Positions 8,686 through 15,052 of a stretch of DNA of 36,224 nucleotides are shown piece after piece (positions within the stretch are counted from its first letter, which is position 1; each line of letters starts with the position of its first letter). The notes beneath the pieces were generated by a model. The model saw nothing but the letters and a program-made list of their open reading frames with translations. It was not told where the DNA came from and did not search any database. The DNA is taken from NCBI GenBank assembly GCA_002255495.1, contig NCAP01000051.1, positions 1-36,224 of the forward strand. Direction: 5' to 3'. The translations under genes were made by a program, and so were the position numbers. The stretch comes from Rhodospirillales bacterium 20-60-12. Lineage in GTDB: Bacteria > Pseudomonadota > Alphaproteobacteria > Acetobacterales > Acetobacteraceae.

Positions 8686-8886
8686 ATGAAAAATATCAGG
8701 TTACTCGCTATATTGCCGTTTATAGGCATGCTGGCTGGTCCAATTCTGCATAACGGCGTCGAGCCCTATATTCTCGGCATGCCGTTCATACTCGGATGGG
8801 TGGTGGTTTGGATTTTGATCACCTCGGCCGTGATGGCGGTCATTTACAAATATGATCCGGCCAATGCTGAAGGAGACGAGCCATGA
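8686..8886 (+). CDS. DUF3311 small membrane protein, symporter accessory subunit
   Basis: This 66-residue protein has two hydrophobic helices (roughly residues 4-22 and 30-54) separated by a short loop, and a charged C-terminal tail. It matches my memory of the DUF3311 family, small proteins encoded immediately before SSS-family transporters such as the rhizobial monocarboxylate permease MctP. The ATG at 8686 follows GGGG at a 6-nt spacing. Its stop overlaps the next start (ATGA at 8883-8886), so the two are probably made in fixed ratio. The molecular role is unproven; helping assembly or activity of the symporter is the usual guess. Confidence 0.85.
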   Translation: MKNIRLLAILPFIGMLAGPILHNGVEPYILGMPFILGWVVVWILITSAVMAVIYKYDPANAEGDEP

Positions 8887-10343
8887 GCGCCGCCCTCTTC
8901 CTGATCGCCCTCTCGGCTGTTCTCGCATTAGGCCTCGGTGTTTATGCGGGCCGCGGCCGTGAAATGGGGCTGGAACAATGGAGTGTCGGCAGTCGGGGCT
9001 TTGGTGCGGTATTGGTGTTTTTGCTGCTGGCTGGCGAAATCTACACCACTTTTACCTTCCTTGGCGCTTCCGGATTTTCCTACGGGCTCGGCGCACCGGC
9101 CTATTATATCCTGGCCTACGGCACGCTGGCTTATGTGATTTCCTATTTTATACTGCCACCCGTTTGGAGCTATGCGAAAAAACACAGCCTGGTCTCGCAG
9201 CCGGATTTCTTTGCCGCCAAATTCGACAGCCCGGCCTTAGGGGTATTGGTGGCACTGGTGGATATCGTGGCGCTCATTCCGTATCTGGTTCTGCAATTCA
9301 CCGGCCTTGGCATTATCGTGCAAATCGCCGGCTATGGCGCCATTTCAAAAGATGTCGCGATTATCATCGGCGCGCTGGTCGTCACCGCCTACGTCATTGT
9401 CTCGGGTATTCGCGGCTCGGCACTCACGGCGATCGTCAAGGATGGGCTGATCATTGTTGTCGTCGTGTTCATGGGTATTTATCTGCCGGTACATTATTAC
9501 GGCGGCATCGGCGCGATGTTCGCGACACTGGATCACGCCAAACCCGGATTTTTGGCGTTCCCCGCATCGGGGCAGAGCGTGTCATGGTTTGTCTCGACGG
9601 TGTTGCTGACATGCCTCGGATTTTTCATGTGGCCGCATAGTTTCGCCGCCTGCTTCAGTGCCAAAAACCGTAGCGTGTTCCGCAAGAACGCAATCCTGCT
9701 GCCGATTTATCAGCTGGTGCTATTGTTTGTGTTCTTCGTGGGTTTTGCCGCGGTTTTGCAAGTACCCGGGTTGAAGGGGGCGGCGACCAACATGGCACTG
9801 CTGAAAATCTCGGTTGCGGCCTTTCCGCCCTGGATGGTCGGCATCATCGGCGCGACCGGCGTGTTGACGGCTCTGGTGCCAGGATCATTGATCATGATGT
9901 CCGCCTCGACCTTGTTCGCGCGCAATCTGGTCGGGTTCGTGCGGCCTCATGCGAGCAATGCCCAAACCGTGATGGTGGCGAAATTCACTGTGCCGGTCGT
10001 TGCACTCGTTGCCGTGTATTTTACCATCCAAGGCAGCTCGACCATCGTGGCATTGCTCTTGATGGGATATAATTTCGTCACGCAATTATTCCCTGCCCTG
10101 GTTGCGAGTTTGATGAAGCGCAATCCGGTCAGCAAACAAGGGGCATTCGCCGGCATTTTTGTCGGCGTCGGCACCGTTGTGTTTCTCACCCTCACCCATC
10201 AGACGATCGGCACACTCATTCCCGGATTGCCCGAGATGATACGGGATTTGAATGTCGGCATCATCGCCCTTGGGCTTAATCTGATCGTCATGGTCGCGGT
10301 CAGCGCGATGACGCCGAAAACCGCCATGCTGCCCGCCGAGTAA
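8883..10343 (+). CDS. Sodium:solute symporter family permease (MctP-like)
   Basis: This 486-residue polytopic inner-membrane protein has about 13 hydrophobic segments in the arrangement of the SSS family (LeuT-like fold). The region around SVGSRGFGAVLVFLLLAGEIYTT near residues 35-57 resembles the first helices of monocarboxylate and pantothenate-type symporters. It should couple sodium or proton entry to uptake of an organic solute. Pairing with DUF3311 suggests an MctP-type carrier. The downstream amidohydrolase suggests the solute could instead be a ureide or N-carbamoyl amino acid. Specificity cannot be read from sequence. Confidence 0.88.
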   Translation: MSAALFLIALSAVLALGLGVYAGRGREMGLEQWSVGSRGFGAVLVFLLLAGEIYTTFTFLGASGFSYGLGAPAYYILAYGTLAYVISYFILPPVWSYAKKHSLVSQPDFFAAKFDSPALGVLVALVDIVALIPYLVLQFTGLGIIVQIAGYGAISKDVAIIIGALVVTAYVIVSGIRGSALTAIVKDGLIIVVVVFMGIYLPVHYYGGIGAMFATLDHAKPGFLAFPASGQSVSWFVSTVLLTCLGFFMWPHSFAACFSAKNRSVFRKNAILLPIYQLVLLFVFFVGFAAVLQVPGLKGAATNMALLKISVAAFPPWMVGIIGATGVLTALVPGSLIMMSASTLFARNLVGFVRPHASNAQTVMVAKFTVPVVALVAVYFTIQGSSTIVALLLMGYNFVTQLFPALVASLMKRNPVSKQGAFAGIFVGVGTVVFLTLTHQTIGTLIPGLPEMIRDLNVGIIALGLNLIVMVAVSAMTPKTAMLPAE

Positions 10344-10369
10344 GCATCTTGGCATATGGTCAGCGGGCG

Positions 10370-11551
10370 ATGGCGCGCCTGGATGAACTCGCTCGTTTCA
10401 CAGAGACGCCTGGTGAACTCACCAGGCGTTTTCTGTCAGACGCGCATAAGCAAGCAGCCTTGCAAGTGCAGGACTGGATGCAGCAAGCCGGCATGAAAGC
10501 TCAGATCGATGATGCTGGTTCCGTCGTCGGCCGGTATGGCAGCGGCGCACGCACATTGATGATCGGTTCGCATATCGATACAGTAGTTAATGCCGGCAAA
10601 TATGACGGCAATTTCGGTGTGATCGCCGCGATCGAAGCAATTTCCGCCTTGCCGCCCACACCCCTGCCCTTCGCCATCGAAATTCTCGCCTTCGGCGATG
10701 AAGAAGGCGTGCGCTTTCCCAAAACCCTGAGTGGCTCAAAGGCCGTGGCCGGTTGCTTCGATGCAACCGCCCTCGATGGGTGCGACCAGGACGGTATGTC
10801 GATGCGCGCAGCCTTGCAGGCCTTCGGCTGCAACCCTGAGCATATTCAGGCTTTGAAACGCCCCGATCTTGCGGCCTACATCGAACTGCATATCGAACAA
10901 GGCCCCGTGCTCGAACGGGAAAACCGCCCCCTCGGTGTGGTCAGCGCGATCAATGGGGCAACCCGCCTCAATGTCAGCCTGACCGGCACCGCGGGACATG
11001 CCGGCACTGTTCCCATGACATTGCGCCGCGATACGCTCGCCGCCGCCGCCGATATGATCTTGGCCATCGAATCGCTGGCCCGGCAGATCCCCGATCTCGT
11101 CGCGACCGTGGGCCAGATCAAAGCTTTACCCAACGCCGCCAATGTGATCGCCGGGCAGACCATATTCAGCGTCGATCTGCGCGCACCCGATGACCATCTG
11201 CGCGACAGCGCGCATAACGCCATCACCGGCGCCCTGCACGATATCGCGCAACGCCGCCTCGTCGGCATTGAAATCACCCTCACCCACTTGGCCAAGGCGG
11301 CACGATGCGACCCCGCATTGCAGGCCGAACTCGGAGTCGCCATCGGGGCCACAGGCCATACACCCCTGACCCTGCCAAGCGGTGCCGGACATGACGCCAT
11401 GGTCTTCACCGGCACATGCCCTATGGCCATGATGTTCGTGCGCTGCGCCGGCGGCATCAGCCATAATCCAGCCGAATCGATCACCACAGAAGACGCCGAT
11501 TACGCCATCCGAGCCCTGCTGCACTTCATCCAAAACACCCAAATCGGCTGA
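10370..11551 (+). CDS. M20-family amidohydrolase (allantoate amidohydrolase / N-carbamoyl-L-amino-acid hydrolase type)
   Basis: This is a 393-residue binuclear metallo-amidase of the AllC/HyuC branch. Metal-site motifs are GSHIDT (His68), KYDGNFG (Asp79), FGDEEGVRF (Glu111/Glu112), ELHIEQGP (His174) and a C-terminal GISHNPAE motif. The dimerisation lid carries GTAGHAGTVPM. Such enzymes release ammonia and carbon dioxide from allantoate or N-carbamoyl groups. The ATG at 10370 gives the standard N-terminus; an in-frame TTG at 10349 would add seven residues. It follows the symporter by about 26 bp and looks co-transcribed. Which ureide or carbamoyl substrate is used is open. Confidence 0.88.
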   Translation: MARLDELARFTETPGELTRRFLSDAHKQAALQVQDWMQQAGMKAQIDDAGSVVGRYGSGARTLMIGSHIDTVVNAGKYDGNFGVIAAIEAISALPPTPLPFAIEILAFGDEEGVRFPKTLSGSKAVAGCFDATALDGCDQDGMSMRAALQAFGCNPEHIQALKRPDLAAYIELHIEQGPVLERENRPLGVVSAINGATRLNVSLTGTAGHAGTVPMTLRRDTLAAAADMILAIESLARQIPDLVATVGQIKALPNAANVIAGQTIFSVDLRAPDDHLRDSAHNAITGALHDIAQRRLVGIEITLTHLAKAARCDPALQAELGVAIGATGHTPLTLPSGAGHDAMVFTGTCPMAMMFVRCAGGISHNPAESITTEDADYAIRALLHFIQNTQIG

Positions 11552-11621
11552 GGCGGAGGGGTGGAAGGCAGCAAGGTCAGGAGGCTCTGCCTCCTGGCCT
11601 TGTTACACTCCGACCTCCGCC
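11552..11621. terminator. Nested bidirectional hairpin between convergent genes
   Basis: An inner 14-bp stem (11572-11585 with 11589-11602, one G-T wobble, 3-nt loop) sits inside a second dyad (11552-11559 with 11614-11621, 8 bp). The stops of the M20 gene and phoB flank the structure directly. It probably ends transcription from both sides, although neither side has a long uridine run. Confidence 0.65.
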
Positions 11622-11622
11622 T

Positions 11623-12327
11623 TCAGGCTGCTTCGGCGTCCAGGGCGTAGCCGGCAGCGCGGACCGTGCGGACCAGGTCGGTTTCGCCGGGCCCGTTGAT
11701 GGCTTTGCGCAGGCGGCGGATATGGACATCGACGGTGCGCGGCTCGACATGAATATCGCGGCCCCAGACGGCGTTCAGGACATCTTCGCGGGAGAAGACG
11801 CGTTTGGGGTGGCGAAGGAAGAATTCGAGCAGGCGGAATTCGGTGGGTCCGAGATGCAGGGTGCGGCCATTGCGCATGACGCGGTGGGTTGCGGGGTCGA
11901 GATCGATGTCGAGAAAGCCGAGGCGATTTTTGGTCGGCACAGTGCCCGCGCGGCGCAGCAGAGCGCGCATGCGGGCGATCAGAGCTTCGGTGTTAAACGG
12001 TTTGGTGATGTAGTCATCGGCTCCGGTGTCGAGGCCACGCACCGCATCCTGGTCTTCGGCGCGGGCGGTGAGCATGATGACGGGCAGATTGCGTGTGGCC
12101 GGCCGGCGGCGGATCTGGCGGCAGATTTCGATACCCGAGAGGGTTGGTAGCATCCAGTCGAGCAGCACGATATCGGGCGGGGATTCGGTGATTTTGGCAA
12201 GCGCTTCGCCGCCATCGCCCGCTTCATCGACGCGGAAGCCTTGTTTTTCGAGATTATAGCGCAGCAACGTGACGAGGGGGGCTTCGTCTTCGACGACCAG
12301 CACCAAAGGGCGGCTCATTTCGTTCAT
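11623..12327 (-). CDS. phoB: Phosphate regulon response regulator PhoB
   Basis: This 234-residue OmpR/PhoB-class regulator activates phosphate-starvation genes. The receiver domain (residues 7-120) has the acidic pocket Glu13-Asp14-Glu15, phospho-acceptor Asp57 in LLDWMLP and Lys109 in ITKPF. The C-terminal winged helix (about 135-230) has GPTEFRLLEFFLRHP and RTVDVHIRRLRKAI, as in DNA-binding PhoB. The ATG at 12327 is chosen because GGAGA lies 8 nt upstream and the upstream open frame only shadows phoU. It follows the phoU stop by 4 nt. The cognate kinase gene phoR is not in the window. Confidence 0.96.
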   Translation of the reverse strand: MNEMSRPLVLVVEDEAPLVTLLRYNLEKQGFRVDEAGDGGEALAKITESPPDIVLLDWMLPTLSGIEICRQIRRRPATRNLPVIMLTARAEDQDAVRGLDTGADDYITKPFNTEALIARMRALLRRAGTVPTKNRLGFLDIDLDPATHRVMRNGRTLHLGPTEFRLLEFFLRHPKRVFSREDVLNAVWGRDIHVEPRTVDVHIRRLRKAINGPGETDLVRTVRAAGYALDAEAA

Positions 12328-12331
12328 GGGC

Positions 12332-13051
12332 TCAGTCTCCGGAGGGGGCGATGAAGCTTGCGGAATAATCGCCTTTCGGGCGCAATTCCGGGAGGTTTTC
12401 GCCGGTTGCGGCGTAATAAACGAGTTCGGCGATGTTGGTTGCGTGATCGCCGATGCGTTCGAGATTTTTGGCCACGAACAGCAGATGGGTGCAGGCGGAG
12501 ATGTTGCGGGCATCTTCCATCATGTAGGTGATGAGTTCGCGGAAGATGGTGTTGTAGAGTTCATCGACCATTTGATCAGCGCGCCAGACGGCTACGGCTT
12601 TGGTGATATCGGCTTCACCCACGGCATCGATCGTGGATTTCAGATTTTCCTGAACCAGCCTTGCCATTTGGGCAATACCGGCGAGCGGGTAGGAATGTTT
12701 GGATTGGTTCAGCACCAAGGAGCGCTTGGCCATATTGGCGGCGTAATCACCGACGCGTTCGAGATCGGTGGTAATTTTGATGGATGAGACGATCTGCCGC
12801 AGGTCATTGGCAACCGGCTGGCGCAGGGCAAGTAGCCGGATGGCGAATTGTTCGATTGCGCGTTCTTCGGCGTCGACTTTGACATCTTGTTCGACGACGA
12901 TGGTGGCCAGATCGCCATCGCCGGAGAGCAACGCGCGTGCGGCATCCGCGAACTGGGTTTCGACCAACCCGCCCATGACCGCGATCATGTCACGGAGTTT
13001 GGCGAGATCTTGCTCGAAGCTGCTTACGATATGTTTGGCGTCATCAGCCAT
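12332..13051 (-). CDS. phoU: Phosphate transport system regulator PhoU
   Basis: This 239-residue all-helical protein contains two PhoU repeats of about 100 residues each, with metal-binding-type ERVGDYAANMAKR near residue 80 and LERIGDHATNIAE near residue 190. PhoU links the state of the PstSCAB transporter to the PhoR/PhoB system and represses the regulon when phosphate is plentiful. It starts at ATG 13051 after AAGGA (8-nt spacing). It lies between pstB and phoB in one operon, separated from pstB by a 70-bp AT-rich gap that could hold a weak internal promoter. Confidence 0.97.
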   Translation of the reverse strand: MADDAKHIVSSFEQDLAKLRDMIAVMGGLVETQFADAARALLSGDGDLATIVVEQDVKVDAEERAIEQFAIRLLALRQPVANDLRQIVSSIKITTDLERVGDYAANMAKRSLVLNQSKHSYPLAGIAQMARLVQENLKSTIDAVGEADITKAVAVWRADQMVDELYNTIFRELITYMMEDARNISACTHLLFVAKNLERIGDHATNIAELVYYAATGENLPELRPKGDYSASFIAPSGD

Positions 13052-13121
13052 GATATTGTCCTTTAGAGTCGTAACGATATGGACATAGGCGAGCGCATAT
13101 CATTGATAAATTATTCACAAC

Positions 13122-13931
13122 CTAACCGAACCGGCCGGTGATATATTCTTGGGTGCGTTTTTCATGCGGTGCGGTGAATATTTGTGTGGACTCACCAACC
13201 TCGACAAGTTCGCCGAGATAAAAGAAAGCAACGCGATCAGCGCAGCGCGCCGCCTGCTGCATATTGTGGGTGACGATGATGATTGTGAAATCGCGTTTCA
13301 GCTCATCGATCAATTCTTCGACTTTCAGCGTGCTGATCGGATCCAGCGCCGAGGTCGGCTCATCGAGCAAAATTACTTGCGGGCGAACGGCAATAGTGCG
13401 GGCGATGCACAGGCGCTGCTGCTGGCCGCCGGAGAGACCCAGGGCCGAACTACTCAGCCGGTCTTTGACCTCGTCCCACAAAGCCGCGCGGGTGAGCGAC
13501 CATTCAACTCGCTCATCGGATTCGGCGCGGGAAAGTTTTTCGTGCAGGCGGAAGCCGAAGGCGACATTGTCGTAAATGGATTTGGGAAATGGCGTTGGCT
13601 TCTGGAACACCATGCCGACGCGACGGCGCAGTTTGTTCAAATCCAGATTGGCGGCGATGATGTTTTCACCATCGAGCAGCACCTCGCCTTCGGCGCGCTG
13701 CCCCGGATAGAGATCATACATCCGGTTGAGTACGCGCAGGAGGGTGGATTTACCGCAGCCAGAGGGCCCGATCATGGCGGTGGCGCGGCGATCGGGGAAA
13801 TCGATCGAGACAGATTTCAGTGCATGGGTGGCGCCGTAATAGAAATCGAGATTTTTAATCGAAATGCGCGTGTCTGAGCTTACCGTTCCGGTCTCCAGGA
13901 CCATGCGGGTTGTCGCATCTGGCATTGTCAT
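13122..13931 (-). CDS. pstB: Phosphate ABC transporter ATP-binding protein PstB
   Basis: This is the ATPase of the high-affinity phosphate importer PstSCAB. The 269-residue protein has Walker [10 protein letters not shown] at residues 55-63, [19 protein letters not shown] typical of PstB, signature [16 protein letters not shown], Walker [14 protein letters not shown] and the C-terminal [10 protein letters not shown] ending characteristic of PstB. The usual partner genes pstS, pstC and pstA are missing upstream, where the next gene is a peroxiredoxin. Instead a Pho-box promoter lies directly before it. ATGs at 13931 and 13925 are both possible starts. Confidence 0.97.
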   Translation of the reverse strand: MTMPDATTRMVLETGTVSSDTRISIKNLDFYYGATHALKSVSIDFPDRRATAMIGPSGCGKSTLLRVLNRMYDLYPGQRAEGEVLLDGENIIAANLDLNKLRRRVGMVFQKPTPFPKSIYDNVAFGFRLHEKLSRAESDERVEWSLTRAALWDEVKDRLSSSALGLSGGQQQRLCIARTIAVRPQVILLDEPTSALDPISTLKVEELIDELKRDFTIIIVTHNMQQAARCADRVAFFYLGELVEVGESTQIFTAPHEKRTQEYITGRFG

Positions 13932-13968
13932 GTTCTTTGCAAAGTGAACGAGAATGTCTCTGCCGCGG

Positions 13969-14024
13969 GTATTAGCCTGCTATCATGACAGTTGTATGAC
14001 AGAATGACGAAGCTTTTATGACAG
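13969..14024 (-). promoter_or_regulatory. Double Pho box and PhoB-dependent promoter of pstB-phoU-phoB
   Basis: On the minus strand CTGTCAT occurs at 14024-14018, 14002-13996 and 13991-13985, and a diverged unit at 14013-14007 fills the remaining slot. This gives four 7-bp units, each starting 11 bp after the last, as in two adjacent PhoB dimer sites (CTGTCAT-4-CTGTCAT). A TAATAC -10 at 13974-13969 begins exactly 10 bp after the last unit, the spacing known for PhoB-activated promoters that lack a -35. The predicted start is near 13962, about 30 nt before pstB. Autoregulation of the operon through phoB follows. Confidence 0.85.
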
Positions 14025-14116
14025 ACAGGCTGGGCCCGGTATGTTGACACTGGCTGACGGCGCCGGTCATTCGTCATAAGCATTTGAAATGATGAGGGAA
14101 TAATGAGCAGAAAGGG

Positions 14117-14141
14117 CGGCGCCCGGACCAGCCGGGCGCCG
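14117..14141 (-). terminator. Probable terminator of the peroxiredoxin gene
   Basis: A 10-bp GC-rich perfect stem (14117-14126 with 14132-14141) has a 5-nt loop. It lies 8 bp after the peroxiredoxin stop. On the minus strand the stem runs into CCCTTTCT. It separates this gene from the pstB promoter. Confidence 0.65.
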
Positions 14142-14148
14142 ATATATG

Positions 14149-14796
14149 TTACAGGCTGTGGGGCAGCTTGGGCTGCTTGACCATGCGAAGATAGGGTTTG
14201 AGCTCACGCCAGCCGCCGGGGAAGCGCAGTTTCGCATCCTCATTGGAAAGACTCGGCACAATGATCACGTCATCGCCGTCTTTCCAGTTCACAGGGGTGG
14301 CGACCTTATTGCCGTCAGTCAGCTGCAAACTATCCACCACGCGGAGGATTTCCACGAAATTGCGCCCGGTGGAGGGCGGGTAGGTCATGATCAGGCGGAT
14401 TTTCTTGGCCGGATCGATAACGAATACCGAGCGGACGGTAACGGTCGGGTCGGCAGCCGGATGGACCATACCATAAAGGTCAGACACTTTGCGGTCATGA
14501 TCGGCCAGAACCGGGAAATTCAGGGCCTGACCCTGGGTTTCGACGATATCGGCGGCCCAGCCTTTGTGGTTTTCACCGGTATCGACCGAAAGGCCGATCA
14601 CTTTGACGTTGCGCTTATCCCATTCGGGCTTAAGCCGGGCGGCTTCTGCGAGTTCGGTGGTGCAGACCGGCGTGAAATCCTTGGGGTGACTAAATAAAAT
14701 GCCCCAATGATTGCCGAGCCATTGGTGAAACTGGATTTTGCCTTCCGAGCTATCCTGCTCGAAATCGGGGGCGATTTGGCCAAGCTGAAGCGACAT
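14149..14796 (-). CDS. 1-Cys peroxiredoxin (Prx6-type)
   Basis: This 215-residue cytosolic thiol peroxidase reduces hydrogen peroxide and organic hydroperoxides. The peroxidatic Cys45 lies in the DFTPVCTTEL motif. The long C-terminal 1-cysPrx domain (PPSTGRNFVEILRVVDSLQL, then TPVNWKDGDDVIIVPSLSN) marks the Prx6 subfamily rather than AhpC; no resolving cysteine pair is present. The ATG at 14796 is preferred because AGGAG lies 9 nt upstream; the open frame continues upstream without a better site. It lies after tRNA-Val and before the Pho operon, with a terminator on each side, so it is probably monocistronic. Confidence 0.95.
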   Translation of the reverse strand: MSLQLGQIAPDFEQDSSEGKIQFHQWLGNHWGILFSHPKDFTPVCTTELAEAARLKPEWDKRNVKVIGLSVDTGENHKGWAADIVETQGQALNFPVLADHDRKVSDLYGMVHPAADPTVTVRSVFVIDPAKKIRLIMTYPPSTGRNFVEILRVVDSLQLTDGNKVATPVNWKDGDDVIIVPSLSNEDAKLRFPGGWRELKPYLRMVKQPKLPHSL

Positions 14797-14890
14797 GATC
14801 AGAGTTCTCCTGGGAAAGCCATTGGTATGATGCCAGTTCTTACGGGGACTGGTGAAGCAGCTCATCCGGTCAGTCATTGGCGAGCAGGGG

Positions 14891-14914
14891 CCAGAAAAAC
14901 CAGTGTTTTTCTGG
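14891..14914 (-). terminator. Inverted repeat abutting the tRNA-Val 3' end
   Basis: A perfect 10-bp stem (14891-14900 with 14905-14914) has a 4-nt loop. On the minus strand it starts with the encoded CCA of the tRNA and contains a five-T run within the second arm. It probably acts as a terminator or a 3'-end processing signal for the tRNA precursor. Confidence 0.5.
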
Positions 14915-14986
14915 TGGGCGCGACAGGGATTGAACCTGTGACCCCCACCATGTCAAGGTGGTGCTCTACCGCTGCGCTACGCGCCC
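14912..14986 (-). tRNA. tRNA-Val (anticodon GAC), CCA encoded
   Basis: The minus strand folds as a standard cloverleaf: acceptor GGGCGCG (14986-14980) with CGCGCCC, D-arm GCGC..GCGC, anticodon stem CCACC/GGTGG around the loop TTGACAT, and T-arm ACAGG-TTCAATC-CCTGT. The anticodon GAC reads GTC and GTT valine codons. Discriminator A at 14915 is followed by genome-encoded CCA at 14914-14912. Confidence 0.97.
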
Positions 14987-14997
14987 AAACCGAGGTC

Positions 14998-15026
14998 GTG
15001 TTAGCCGGACAGGGCGCGCAACGCAA
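14998..15026 (-). promoter_or_regulatory. Candidate tRNA-Val promoter
   Basis: On the minus strand TTGCGT (15026-15021) and TAACAC (15003-14998) are separated by 17 bp. The predicted start lies about five bases before the mature tRNA 5' end. It sits between the dnaE stop and the tRNA. Confidence 0.4.
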
Positions 15027-15052
15027 GCCGCCGCAGTCGATTTGTGCGTTCT

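Noticed and set aside
12328-12513. N-terminal extension of PhoB by 62 residues
   Set aside because: The extension reads phoU in another frame and lacks domain similarity. The ATG at 12327 has a good Shine-Dalgarno and gives the normal 234-residue PhoB.
13149-13877. 242-codon plus-strand frame opposite pstB
   Set aside because: Antisense shadow of PstB; no ribosome-binding site or motif of its own.
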